DNA from: Aeromonas veronii
GTDB taxonomy: Bacteria; Pseudomonadota; Gammaproteobacteria; Enterobacterales; Aeromonadaceae
Direction: 5' to 3'
Assembly (NCBI GenBank): GCA_041319085.1
Contig: CP101033.1
Location: forward strand, 645,001 to 709,000
Length of the DNA: 64,000 nt
Shown in pieces: positions 53,260 to 62,218 of this stretch. Both the position numbers and the translations under genes were made by a program. Numbering within the stretch: position 1 is the stretch's first letter; the number at the start of each line of letters is the position of its first letter. The notes beneath the pieces were generated by a model. The model was not told the origin of the DNA, did not search any database, and saw only the letters and a program-made list of their open reading frames with translations.

Positions 53260-55125
53260 ATGAGTTCCATTGCCAGGAATTACTTCAACCAGCTCAACGC
53301 CGACTACCTGCAGGTACACAGGCGCAAGGAGGATCTGTTCTGGTCCACCTATATGGGCACCAGCGACGATCAGGCCGGCTTCACCGCGGCCGAGCAGGCC
53401 TACAAGGCCTTTTGTGCCAATCCGGCCCGTCTGCCCGCGTTGCGGGAGATGCTGGCGCAGGCCGCAGAGGATGATCTCAAGCGCGGTCTGCAAGGCTGGA
53501 TCGCCTTCTTCGAATGCAATGTCATCGAGGATCCGGCCGCCGCCGCCCTGATGGATGAGCTGGTGGCAGCCGAGGCTGATCTGTTCGCCCGCCGCAAGGG
53601 GCTGAAACTGACTCTGCTGGATGAGCAAGGCCAGCAGGTCGCAGGCAGCTTGCCTGCCGCCAGTACCTCGCTCGCCGCCAGCCCGAACGAGGCGGTGCGC
53701 CAGAGCGCGCTCGCCATGTTCCACACCCTGGAGCAGTGGGTGGTCGGCAACGGTTTTCTCGAGGTGGTGGCGATCCGCAACCGCTTTGCCCGCGCCATGG
53801 GCTATCGCGACTACTTCGACTACAAGGTGCGCAAGAACGAGCAGATGAGCCCGGAGCAGCTGTTCACCATCCTCGACGACTTTATTGCCCGCACCGACGC
53901 CCGGCTGCAGCAGAGTCTGGCCGAGCTGAAGGCCGCCAAGGGTGAGGCGGCGCTGCTGCCCCACAACCTGCGCTACGCCATCAGTGGCGATGTGACCCGT
54001 CAGCTCGACCCTTATGTGCCCTTCTCGCGGGCGCTGAAGGATTGGGTCGAGAGCTTCCGCCGTCTCGGCATCCAGTATCGCGGCGCGACTCTGACGCTGG
54101 ACTTGCTGACCCGGGAGGGGAAATACGAGAACGGCTTCTGCCACGGCCCGGTGCCGAGCTTCTTCCAGCAGGGTGAGTGGATACCGGCGGTGGTCAATTT
54201 CACCAGCCTGGCCGATCCGGCGCAGGTGGGCAGCGGCTGGAACGGCCTCAATACCCTGTTCCACGAGGGGGGCCACGCGGCGCACTTTGCCAATGTCACC
54301 GGCAACGCCCCCTGCTTCTCACAGGAGTTTCCGCCTACCTCCATGGCCTATGCCGAGACTCAGTCGATGTTCTGCGACAGCCTGCTGGACGATGCCGACT
54401 GGCTCAAACGTTACGCCAGAAATGCGGCGGGAGAGGCAGTTCCCGATGCCCTCATCAAGGAGATGATCGCCGCACGCCAGCCGTTTCGGGCCTTCAACGA
54501 GCGCCAGATTGCGCTGGTGGCCTATTTCGAGCGGGATCTCTACGCCATGGCAGAGAGCGAGCGTACTCCCGAAGCTGTGCTGGCGCTGGCCCGCCAGTGG
54601 GAGCGTCAGATTGTCGGGGTAGAGAGCCCACGCCCGCTGCTGGCCATTCCGCACCTCCTTAATCAGGAGTCGGCCTGTGCCTATCACGGCTACCTGCTGG
54701 CGCTGATGGCGGTGGAGCAGACCCGCGCCTTTTTCCTGAAACGGGATGGCTACCTCACCGACAACCCGCGTATCGGGCCGGATCTGGCCGCCCACTACTG
54801 GGGGCCGGGCAACGGCATGACTCACGATGAGACCCTGCGCAGCCTGACTGGCGAGGGGTTTAGCGCGGTGCCGCTGGCCGAGGCATGCAACCTAAGCGCC
54901 GCCGAAGCCTGGCAACAGGCGCAGGCCTGCATGGCTGCCGCGCAGCAGCGCCCCGCGGCGGGTGAGGGAAGCACGCTCGACGCCCATATTCGGGTGGTAC
55001 ACGGCGCCGAGCTTATCGCCGACAACCGCGAGTCGGAAACCCGTATGCTGGCAGACTTCGACGCGTGGATTACCCGGCGCTACTTTGCTGGAGACGTCAG
55101 AGAGACGCTGAGCCGCGTGCCGTAA
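53260..55125 (+). CDS. M3 family zinc metallopeptidase
   Basis: The 621-residue enzyme belongs to the thimet-oligopeptidase/oligoendopeptidase-F group that cuts short peptides in the cytoplasm. The zinc motif HEGGH is at residues 335-339 in NTLFHEGGHAAHF. A downstream glutamate for zinc is likely in PTSMAYAETQSMF. No signal peptide is seen. The ATG follows a run AGAGGGAATTT. The closest named subgroup cannot be told by eye. Confidence 0.88.
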   Translation: MSSIARNYFNQLNADYLQVHRRKEDLFWSTYMGTSDDQAGFTAAEQAYKAFCANPARLPALREMLAQAAEDDLKRGLQGWIAFFECNVIEDPAAAALMDELVAAEADLFARRKGLKLTLLDEQGQQVAGSLPAASTSLAASPNEAVRQSALAMFHTLEQWVVGNGFLEVVAIRNRFARAMGYRDYFDYKVRKNEQMSPEQLFTILDDFIARTDARLQQSLAELKAAKGEAALLPHNLRYAISGDVTRQLDPYVPFSRALKDWVESFRRLGIQYRGATLTLDLLTREGKYENGFCHGPVPSFFQQGEWIPAVVNFTSLADPAQVGSGWNGLNTLFHEGGHAAHFANVTGNAPCFSQEFPPTSMAYAETQSMFCDSLLDDADWLKRYARNAAGEAVPDALIKEMIAARQPFRAFNERQIALVAYFERDLYAMAESERTPEAVLALARQWERQIVGVESPRPLLAIPHLLNQESACAYHGYLLALMAVEQTRAFFLKRDGYLTDNPRIGPDLAAHYWGPGNGMTHDETLRSLTGEGFSAVPLAEACNLSAAEAWQQAQACMAAAQQRPAAGEGSTLDAHIRVVHGAELIADNRESETRMLADFDAWITRRYFAGDVRETLSRVP

Positions 55126-55163
55126 ATGATGTGATGGAGGCAGGCTTGTTCTGAATAGGCAAT

Positions 55164-55196
55164 TGGCAGGAGGGGTGACCTTCCTGCCATTCTTTT
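55164..55196 (+). terminator. intrinsic terminator after the M3 peptidase
   Basis: TGGCAGGA and TCCTGCCA pair around a ten-base loop and are followed by TTCTTTTTG. Confidence 0.65.
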
Positions 55197-55206
55197 TGTT
55201 CATTAT

Positions 55207-55506
55207 TCACGATTCATCGATGACCTTATTTCCACAATTTTCACAGATGGCGTGGCGTTCAAAGCGATCCATGTTGGCCAGAAAGGGGCCGGCGGCCCAG
55301 CCGGTAATGAAGTCTTTGATAAAGGCTTTGCGCTTTTGCGCCGGTGTCAGCTGCTGGCCAAAGGATTTGTCGACCAGCACCACGACATGGTTGGTCTCGC
55401 GCTGACAGCTGGGGCTGACGCGTTTTTCGGTGGATGAAATCAAGGGGGCTCCTTGTCCGGAAGAGTGGGCTGCAGGTTTTCCACCGCAGATATGTAATGT
55501 CCCCAT
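55207..55506 (-). CDS. small protein with a C-terminal CxxC, unknown function
   Basis: The 99-residue product ends with FERHAICENCGNKVIDES, a zinc-ribbon-like half motif, and has KDFITGWAAGPFLANMDR before it. The ATG at 55506 has AAGGA upstream. A TTG at 55443 also has AAGGAG and would give a 78-residue protein starting LISSTEKRVSPSCQRE, so the start is uncertain. No domain is recognised. Confidence 0.55.
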   Translation of the reverse strand: MGTLHICGGKPAAHSSGQGAPLISSTEKRVSPSCQRETNHVVVLVDKSFGQQLTPAQKRKAFIKDFITGWAAGPFLANMDRFERHAICENCGNKVIDES

Positions 55507-55749
55507 TTGATTCCTTTTTCTGGCAGGTCGTCAATCACAGCGGAGGTGGATTGTGCGCCATCCCCGATGAAGAGAGGCGTGCTAGCCTGCGTGATCACGA
55601 GGGGCCGTTCGGCCCCTCTGCTGTTGCCGTTTGTCACACATTGCCACACAAGCTTCCCCCTTTGGCAAAGTCTTGTGACCGGGCGGGTGTGTAATGGCGC
55701 CATGAGCGGGTAGATGAGACCCTGCAGCGATGGAACCAGGGAGCATGTT
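55507..55749. other. intergenic region before the flavocytochrome gene
   Basis: The stretch includes a hairpin GAGGGGCCG/CGGCCCCTC at 55599-55619. There is no credible gene. It should contain the promoters of the two divergent neighbours. Confidence 0.4.
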
Positions 55750-57054
55750 ATGACGAGTAAACGGGTGTGGTGGCTGTTGCCGCTGCTGGCGGTCGGAGTC
55801 TGGTGGCTCGGTTATGCAGGGGACGCCAACGGGGTGTGGCCCTGGCGTCATGTGATGTTGCTGCTGACGGGCCTGCTGGGGCTGGCCTATATGGCGATTT
55901 CGCTGTTGCTGGCGTTGCGCCTGCCGCAGCTGGAGGTGTGGTGTGGTGGTCTGGACCGGATGTTGCGATTGCACCGCCAGACGGCCATCGGCGGCGCATT
56001 GGCACTGACCGCTCACTGGCTGCTGGTGGAGGCGCCCAAGTGGGCGGTCTCGGCGGGTTGGCTGAGCCGCCCCGCCCGACGTGGGGTCAGCGCTGCCGCA
56101 GCTGGGGCGGGAGCAGGCGCAGGTAATGGCGTCTCGCTCCATGCCCTTGGCAATAGCCTAGGGGAGTGGAGTTTCTATCTGCTGATCGCGCTGGTGGTTG
56201 TGAGCTTGCTGGCGCTGGTGAGTTATGGCCGTTTTCGACTGATCCACCGGCTGGCACCGCTTATCTATCTGGCGGGGTGGGGACACGGGCTCTGCCTGCT
56301 GCCTCAGGTGGGGGCCATGACACCAGTGGGGATCTCGATCTGGTTGATCGGTGGGCTAGGCGCTATCGGGGCCCTCTACTCCCTGCTGGGACAAGTGGGG
56401 GCGCGGAAGCGCCATCCCGGCCGGGTCGTTGCGGTACGGCCGCTGGCGGATCAGACCTGCGAGCTGACCATGCAGCTGGATCGACCGCTCGCCCATTACC
56501 GCCCGGGTCAGTTTGCCTTCTTCGAATTTGACGCCAAGGAGGGGCCGCATCCCTTTACCCTGGTGCGGGTGTCAGCGGATCGGCGCCAGCTGGTGATCGC
56601 GGTGCGGGCGCTCGGGGATCATACCCGTCAGCTGGTGGCAGAGGCGCGCACCGGGGATGAGGTGGTGGTGACCGGGCCCTATGGCGCTTTTGTCGCCCCG
56701 CAACGGGGAGGGCGAGCCCTCTGGCTGGGGGCCGGGATCGGTATCACGCCGTTTGTGGCCTGGCTGGAGGGGCTGGCTGCCCGTGGCGAGCGCGGCGAGG
56801 GGATCACCCTGATCCAGTGCGCGCCGGATCTGGCGGGGGCCGTTTACCACCAGCGGTTGGCCGAGCTCTGTCATCGCACCGGTGTGCGCTATCAGCTGCA
56901 TCTGGACAAGGCGGCCGGGCGGCTGGATCTGGCCCGCATCGCGCAGGATGCACCTGAGCAGGTATGGTTTTGCGGGCCGGAGGGGATGGCAGATGCCCTG
57001 ACCCGGTTGTTGCCGGACGGGCATCTGCATCGCGAACTGTTTCGCTTTCGTTGA
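55750..57054 (+). CDS. ferric-reductase-like flavocytochrome
   Basis: The 434-residue protein has about six hydrophobic segments in the first 220 residues, with histidines in RLHRQTAIGGALALTAHWLL and LIHRLAPLIYLAGWGHGLCL that may hold two hemes. The C-terminal half is an FAD/NAD(P) reductase: RPGQFAFFEF-like HYRPGQFAFFEF, PHPFTLVRVS and LGAGIGITPFVAWL. This is the NOX/ferric-reductase plan. An alanine/glycine-rich insert (about 117-130) is unusual. GGGAG precedes the ATG at 55750. The electron acceptor is unknown. Confidence 0.85.
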   Translation: MTSKRVWWLLPLLAVGVWWLGYAGDANGVWPWRHVMLLLTGLLGLAYMAISLLLALRLPQLEVWCGGLDRMLRLHRQTAIGGALALTAHWLLVEAPKWAVSAGWLSRPARRGVSAAAAGAGAGAGNGVSLHALGNSLGEWSFYLLIALVVVSLLALVSYGRFRLIHRLAPLIYLAGWGHGLCLLPQVGAMTPVGISIWLIGGLGAIGALYSLLGQVGARKRHPGRVVAVRPLADQTCELTMQLDRPLAHYRPGQFAFFEFDAKEGPHPFTLVRVSADRRQLVIAVRALGDHTRQLVAEARTGDEVVVTGPYGAFVAPQRGGRALWLGAGIGITPFVAWLEGLAARGERGEGITLIQCAPDLAGAVYHQRLAELCHRTGVRYQLHLDKAAGRLDLARIAQDAPEQVWFCGPEGMADALTRLLPDGHLHRELFRFR

Positions 57055-57509
57055 GCCAGATGGGCGCTAATCGTGACTGGGGGCTGGCTGGCAACGGCTT
57101 GAGCGCGGCTTGTGCAGCCCCGGAGTCGGAATGCCGTCAGAGAGCCCCAGGCTCAGCTGGCGGTATTGCTGGCCATCGAACAGCCAGAGGCGGGTCAGCG
57201 AAGCGTTCGGCAAGCAGGCAGCGGCATGATGACATCCTGAATTCAGGTGCAATGGCGACCTATTTACCGCTCAGCAGCCTTATGGTCTGCCAGAAAATAC
57301 AGCTATGTTTTTGTTCTAATTGTTAATTTCCCATGGCGGCGAGGGTTGTTCATAGGCGATTCACCGTTTATGGCCAAGATATGTTTCATTGGGTCTATTG
57401 AGTATTGATGGCGATCCCATATCATGGCGCTCGCTCGCCGCTCGGCGGGTATCGTTCAGATGATCTGGTAACAAGAAAAGCCCGCATCAGAGGCTTGTCG
57501 AGGGATGGA
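57055..57509. other. 455-base intergenic region
   Basis: No gene is supported. A minus-strand frame (57067-57252) with SLTRLWLFDGQQYRQLSLGL looks protein-like but has no ribosome binding site, so it may be a remnant. The part from 57280 to 57420 is AT-rich and probably promoter DNA. Confidence 0.4.
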
Positions 57510-57989
57510 ATGAGAGCCGTATTACTGTGTTTGTTGGGGCTTTGGCCCGCATTGAGTTTTGCCTTTACCGAAAAAGCCGATTTGGTGGTGGTCAAGAAGT
57601 CGACCTATAGCCTGACCCTGATGAAGGATGGCAAAGAACTGAAGCGCTACTGGATTGCTCTGGGCCCGGCGCCCAAGGGGCACAAGCAGCAGGAAGGGGA
57701 TCAGCGTACGCCGGAAGGGCGCTACACCCTCGACTACAAGAAGACCAATTCCGGCTACTACAAAGCCATCCATATCAACTATCCGAACCTGGATGACATC
57801 AAGCGCGCCAATGAGCTGGGCGTTCATCCGGGTGGCATGATCATGATCCACGGCCAGCGCAACAGCATTGGCAACCGCAGGGTTCAGCCCTCCAACTGGA
57901 CCAACGGCTGCATCGCCATGCTCAATCACGAGCTGGATGAGGTGTGGGATGCCATTGACCCGGGTACGCCCATCGTCATCGAGCCCTGA
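57510..57989 (+). CDS. periplasmic L,D-transpeptidase family protein
   Basis: The 159-residue protein has a signal peptide (MRAVLLCLLGLWPALSFA) and a YkuD domain. Catalytic residues are H114 in MIMIHGQ and C134 in NWTNGCIAM. LDTs form 3-3 crosslinks in peptidoglycan or attach lipoproteins; this short form without LysM may have a specialised role. The ATG at 57510 has GAGGG upstream. The frame is open from 57405 but those residues precede the signal peptide. A strong hairpin follows the stop. Confidence 0.88.
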   Translation: MRAVLLCLLGLWPALSFAFTEKADLVVVKKSTYSLTLMKDGKELKRYWIALGPAPKGHKQQEGDQRTPEGRYTLDYKKTNSGYYKAIHINYPNLDDIKRANELGVHPGGMIMIHGQRNSIGNRRVQPSNWTNGCIAMLNHELDEVWDAIDPGTPIVIEP

Positions 57990-57998
57990 TCCACGCAG

Positions 57999-58035
57999 CG
58001 GGTGCCTTGTCGGCAGACAAGGCACCCGTTCTGTT
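57999..58035 (+). terminator. terminator hairpin after the L,D-transpeptidase gene
   Basis: CGGGTGCCTTGTC and GACAAGGCACCCG form a 13-base stem with a GGCA loop, followed by TTCTGTTT. Confidence 0.7.
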
Positions 58036-58153
58036 TGGGGTGTGATCCTCTCTCGCGGATGTCTTTTTGAGACATTCGCATTGTTGTGAATGTCACTTCA
58101 AAAAAAGCCTGCAAAAGGTGAGGATATGAGCTCTGTCCGTGAAGGAGTGTCCC

Positions 58154-59680
58154 ATGTCTTTGACCGAAACCTGTCAGCGCATCGTGCGCGATCCCCATCT
58201 CTCCGCCGCCCAGAAGAGCCATGCACTGGCGCTGGCCGCTGAGAATGAGTTGCCCTACCCCGACCTGCCTGCCGCAGTCGCCGAGGCGATGGAGCAGGGA
58301 TTTATCTGCGACATGTTCGAAGGGCACGCCCCCTACAAGCCGCGCTATGTGCTGCCGGACTATGAAAAATTCCTGAGTCAGGGCTCTGCCTGGCTGGAGC
58401 TGGCAGCGCCACAGGATTTCGACGAGGCGCTCAACGCCCTGCGCATCCTCTATCACCATGTCCCCTCCGTCACCGGCATGCCGGTCTGGCTGGGGCGGCT
58501 CGACCATCTGTTGCTGCCGTTTGTCAGGGATCTGGATGACGAGACCCTCTATCGCAAGCTGAAGGGGTTCTGGGTCTATCTGGATCGGGTGCTGCCGGAC
58601 GCCTTCATGCACGTCAACATCGGGCCGGATGACAACCGCATCTGCCGCCTGATCCTGCGCATCGACAACGAGCTCAAGCAGGTGGCGCCGAACCTCACCT
58701 TCTTCCACGATCCCGAGCAGACCCCGGACAGCCTGCTGCTGCAGGCGGTGAAGAACATCGCCGAGTGCAGCAAGCCGCACATCGCCAACTATCCGATCCA
58801 CCGCGACACCTTCGACGCCCGCGGTTTTGGCATCGTCAGCTGCTACAACGCCCTGCCGCAGGCCGGTGGTGCCAATACCCTGGTGCGTATCTCCCTCAAG
58901 CGGGTCGCCGAGCAGGCTCAGGGTATAGATGATTTCCTCGGCTGCCTGCTGCCCCACTACTGCCGTCTGGCCTCCCGGCTGATCGAGGCGCGTGCCGCTT
59001 TCCTCCATGATGAGTCCGGTTTCTTCGACAGCTTCCTGGTGAAAGAGGGGCTGCTGGATGAGGATCGTTTCGTCCCCATGTTCGGTATCTACGGCATGGC
59101 GGAAGCGGTCAATATCCTGATGGATAAAGAGAATCTGCCGGATCGCTACGGCCACGGCGAGGAGGCGAACCAGCTTGGCTATCGCATCTCGGCCCAGCTT
59201 TCTGCCTTTGTGACCAGCACCCCGCAGACACACGCCTGGGGTGGTCGCGCGCTGCTGCACTCACAGGGTGGCCTCAGCATCGATGTGGCTGTCACCCCCG
59301 GGGTGCGCATCCCCTACGGGCAGGAACCGGATCCCGCCAGCCATGTGTTGGCACTGGCACCGCACCATAGCTATTACCACTCGGGGATCAGCGAGATCCT
59401 GACCCTGGATCCCACCATCCGTCAAAACCCGCAGGCACTGCTGCAGCTCTGCAAGGGGGCGCTCGCCATCGGTATGCGCGAGTTCACCGCCAACGTAGCC
59501 GACAGCGATCTGGTGCGGGTGACCGGCTACATGATCCGCAAGAGCGACGTGGCCCGCTTCGCAGAGGAGGGGTCGCGGTTGCAGACCACCTGTCTCGGTG
59601 CCGAGGCGAGTGAAGTGACCGCCATTCGTCAGCGGGCACCGCGAGTGGTCGCTCACGAATCGACCATCGGCGAGTATTGA
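58154..59680 (+). CDS. yjjI: YjjI-family glycyl radical enzyme
   Basis: YjjI proteins are glycyl-radical enzymes of unknown substrate. The 508-residue product matches the E. coli protein throughout, for example MFEGHAPYKPRYVLPDY, ILYHHVPSVTGMP and the likely thiyl-radical cysteine in GFGIVSCYNALP. The radical glycine is G458 in LVRVTGYMIRKSD. AAGGAG lies six bases before the ATG. yjjW, its activator, follows 10 bases after the stop. Such enzymes work only without oxygen. Confidence 0.93.
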   Translation: MSLTETCQRIVRDPHLSAAQKSHALALAAENELPYPDLPAAVAEAMEQGFICDMFEGHAPYKPRYVLPDYEKFLSQGSAWLELAAPQDFDEALNALRILYHHVPSVTGMPVWLGRLDHLLLPFVRDLDDETLYRKLKGFWVYLDRVLPDAFMHVNIGPDDNRICRLILRIDNELKQVAPNLTFFHDPEQTPDSLLLQAVKNIAECSKPHIANYPIHRDTFDARGFGIVSCYNALPQAGGANTLVRISLKRVAEQAQGIDDFLGCLLPHYCRLASRLIEARAAFLHDESGFFDSFLVKEGLLDEDRFVPMFGIYGMAEAVNILMDKENLPDRYGHGEEANQLGYRISAQLSAFVTSTPQTHAWGGRALLHSQGGLSIDVAVTPGVRIPYGQEPDPASHVLALAPHHSYYHSGISEILTLDPTIRQNPQALLQLCKGALAIGMREFTANVADSDLVRVTGYMIRKSDVARFAEEGSRLQTTCLGAEASEVTAIRQRAPRVVAHESTIGEY

Positions 59681-59690
59681 GTTCGCACCG

Positions 59691-60578
59691 ATGGCGGATG
59701 TTTTGCCAACACGCAGCGCCCTGGTGAGCAGAGTGCTGCCGTTCTCCTGTGTCGACGGGCCGGGCAATCGGCTGGTGCTGTTTCTGCAAGGGTGCAACTT
59801 TCGTTGCCCCGGCTGCCACAACCCGCACACCATAGGGTTATGCGACGATTGTGGCGACTGCCTTGCGGTCTGCCCGAGTAGCGCCCTCTCCATGAGCGAA
59901 GGCAAGGTTCATTGGCAGGCGGCGCTCTGCACCGATTGCGACGCCTGTCTGGATGTCTGCCCCCGCAGTGCCAATCCCAAGACCGCCACCATGACGGTGG
60001 CCGACGTGTTGGCCCTGCTGCGCCGCTACGGCCCACTGCTGAGCGGGATTACCGTCTCCGGCGGTGAGGCGACCACCCAGCTTCCCTTTGTGGTTGCACT
60101 GTTTGGTGCAATCAAGGGGGCGCCGGATCTGGCCCATCTCACTTGCCTGCTCGACAGCAACGGCTCGCTGGCTGAAACCGGCTGGCAGCGGCTATTGCCG
60201 GTGCTCGACGGCGCCATGCTCGATCTCAAGGGGTGGCGTGACTCGGTGCATCACACCCTGACCGGCTATGGTCGCGAGCGGGTGCTGGGGTCGCTGCAAC
60301 TGCTGGCACGCCACGGCAAGCTGACCGAACTGCGGCTGCTCCATGTGCCGGGCAAGAGCGATTTTCTGGATGCGAGTGGTGAGCTGGACGCGGATCTCGC
60401 CGCCTTCCTGCAGCGGCTTGGGCCTGTGCCCATTCGCCTCAACGGCTTTCGCCACCACGGGGTGCGGGGGGAGGCGGTGCAATGGCCGCAGGCTAGTCAA
60501 ACCGAACTGGAACAGCTGGCCAGTCGCTTGCGCGCCGCGGGATTGGGGCCGGTCTCACTGCCAGCCTTGCTGGGCTGA
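59691..60578 (+). CDS. yjjW: YjjW glycyl-radical-enzyme activase (radical SAM)
   Basis: YjjW uses S-adenosylmethionine to set the glycyl radical on YjjI. The 295-residue product has the radical-SAM motif CNFRCPGC near residue 35 and two ferredoxin-type cluster sites, CDDCGDCLAVCP and CTDCDACLDVCP, in between the SAM motif and the rest of the barrel. GGEATTQ binds SAM. It starts 10 bases after yjjI with only a weak ribosome binding site, so it may be coupled to yjjI. Confidence 0.93.
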   Translation: MADVLPTRSALVSRVLPFSCVDGPGNRLVLFLQGCNFRCPGCHNPHTIGLCDDCGDCLAVCPSSALSMSEGKVHWQAALCTDCDACLDVCPRSANPKTATMTVADVLALLRRYGPLLSGITVSGGEATTQLPFVVALFGAIKGAPDLAHLTCLLDSNGSLAETGWQRLLPVLDGAMLDLKGWRDSVHHTLTGYGRERVLGSLQLLARHGKLTELRLLHVPGKSDFLDASGELDADLAAFLQRLGPVPIRLNGFRHHGVRGEAVQWPQASQTELEQLASRLRAAGLGPVSLPALLG

Positions 60579-60716
60579 GTGGCTGCGTCATCCGGTGACC
60601 GTCATGGTGTGAGGAACGGCATGGAAAGGCCGCAACTGTGATTTCTGTCTATTGGAGGGGGCGAGAACGGCGGCTAGAATAATGGCCATCTTCTTCCCCC
60701 TCAATGACAGATAATC

Positions 60717-61040
60717 ATGAGTGAAAGCAAGGCGTTATATCGGGTTCAGTTTATTTGCCACAACGAGCGCTACGAAGTGTATGTGCGCGAAGTCAATCAG
60801 GGCCAGCTGTTCGGTTTTATCGAGATTGCCGACTTTGTCTGGGACAACCACACGGCGCTTATCGTCGATCCCAGTCACGAGAAGCTCAAGAGCGAATTTG
60901 CCGATGTGCGCCACACCCTTATCCCCATGCATCAGGTGCTGCGCATCGATCAGGTGAAAAAGCAGGGGGCGGCCCGCATCACGGATCTGGGCAGCAACGT
61001 CGCCTCCTTTCCCGGCCCCATCTATACCAAACGTCCCTGA
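60717..61040 (+). CDS. DUF1820 protein
   Basis: The 107-residue protein has no membrane segment. It contains the family pattern YRVQFICHNERYEVYVREV, LFGFIEIADFVWD and IPMHQVLRIDQVKKQG. The family is common in gammaproteobacteria and has no known role. It stands alone, 138 bases after yjjW. Confidence 0.8.
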   Translation: MSESKALYRVQFICHNERYEVYVREVNQGQLFGFIEIADFVWDNHTALIVDPSHEKLKSEFADVRHTLIPMHQVLRIDQVKKQGAARITDLGSNVASFPGPIYTKRP

Positions 61041-61055
61041 TCTCTCATTGCCGTT

Positions 61056-61080
61056 GATGTTTCGCTGCGGCGAAACATCC
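61056..61080. terminator. hairpin between convergent genes
   Basis: GATGTTTCGC and GCGAAACATC form a stem with a short loop between the DUF1820 gene and the LysR gene. It lacks a T-tract. Confidence 0.45.
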
Positions 61081-61103
61081 ATCTCTGCTCGCTGTCGCCC
61101 GGC

Positions 61104-62036
61104 TCAGGGCTCAATCAATTCGCGACCCAGTTGCAGGATCCGCTGACGGAACCAGTGACGGGCCGAACCATCACCGGCCGGGCCATACCAGACCAGACTG
61201 TGACTCACCTTGCCGTAATCGAACGGTGCCGGACGCAGCACCAGATCCGGCTGACTGGCCATGCAGGCCGCCCAGCCACCGATGGCGGTGAGGATCAGAT
61301 CGGTTTGGGGCAGCAGGGCCGCCGCGCTGGCAAAATCGGGCAGGGTGGCGCCAATCTGGCGGCGCACCTGCTGCTGGGCCAGGCTCTGCTCGAAGAAGGG
61401 GTTGGCCAGCTCCTGATCCCGGATGTCGATATGGCGCCAGCTCAGGTAGGCATCGAGATCCCAGGGCTTGGCGAGCGCCGGATGATCTTTGCGCAGCAGG
61501 CAGACCAGTTTTTCTTCCCGCAGGGTCTCCCACACCAGCCCGGGCTGGCGCGGCAACGGTTGACTCTGGTCATGGGGCAGGATCACGAAGTCGAGCTTGC
61601 CCGCCGCCAGCGCCTCGAGCCCCTGCTCATCCTTGTTCCAGATCTCCGGCACCATGCCCGGCACCTCCTGCATCAGCTTGCCCAGAATGGGGCCCACCGG
61701 CCAGGTCATCACGCTCTCGCGTAATCCCAGCCGCAAGCTACCCTGCCACTGCTGCGGGTTGAAGGCGTTCTGGCGAGTGAGGCCGTTCAGCTCCCCCAGC
61801 AGCCGATGCAGGGTGGGAGCCAGTCGCTCGGCCATGGGGGTGAGCAGCAGCTGGTTACCCTGACGATAGAGCAGTTGGTCCCCCAGCAGATCCCGCAGCT
61901 GGTTGAGGGTCTTGCTGACGGTGGAAGGCGTGGTACAGAGCCGCTCGGCGGTGCGGGTGACGCTCTGGTTGTCGAGCAGCAGGTGCAGGGTGACCAGATG
62001 GCGACCCCCCAGCCGAGAGAGTGCGATCAGATCCAT
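61104..62036 (-). CDS. LysR-family transcriptional regulator
   Basis: The 310-residue protein has an N-terminal helix-turn-helix (NQSVTRTAERLCTTPSTVSKTL, residues about 24-45) and a LysR effector-binding domain. Its target is not evident, as no divergent gene is next to it. AGGAG lies five bases before the ATG at 62036. The inverted repeat at 62112-62140 could be its own operator. Confidence 0.85.
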   Translation of the reverse strand: MDLIALSRLGGRHLVTLHLLLDNQSVTRTAERLCTTPSTVSKTLNQLRDLLGDQLLYRQGNQLLLTPMAERLAPTLHRLLGELNGLTRQNAFNPQQWQGSLRLGLRESVMTWPVGPILGKLMQEVPGMVPEIWNKDEQGLEALAAGKLDFVILPHDQSQPLPRQPGLVWETLREEKLVCLLRKDHPALAKPWDLDAYLSWRHIDIRDQELANPFFEQSLAQQQVRRQIGATLPDFASAAALLPQTDLILTAIGGWAACMASQPDLVLRPAPFDYGKVSHSLVWYGPAGDGSARHWFRQRILQLGRELIEP

Positions 62037-62111
62037 AGTGGCTCCTGAAGTGGGTAAAGATACGCGGATGAAAAGAAACAGGGGCGATTCAGTCAGGCTG
62101 ACTATCACATT

Positions 62112-62140
62112 AATCCGGAACCAGTGATTGGTTCCGGATT
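62112..62140. promoter_or_regulatory. 12-base inverted repeat upstream of the LysR gene
   Basis: AATCCGGAACCA and TGGTTCCGGATT are perfect inverted copies around GTGAT. It sits about 76 bases upstream of the LysR start. It may be an operator or a hairpin at the end of the DUF4426 transcript; no T-tract follows. Confidence 0.4.
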
Positions 62141-62218
62141 GTCCTACAGCAGAAGGATCGGTCAATGGATCCTTAACTGATCAGCATTGCGACCAAGGTC
62201 GGGGCTTCTTTTTGGTGC

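Noticed and set aside
57067..57252. A 61-codon minus-strand frame with SLTRLWLFDGQQYRQ
   Set aside because: It looks somewhat like protein but has no ribosome binding site and no recognised domain, so it is noted only in the intergenic entry.
58040..58153. A CRP or FNR site before yjjI
   Set aside because: TGTGA and TCACT occur close together near 58086-58098, but the spacing is three bases, not six, and no TTGAT-N4-ATCAA site is present.
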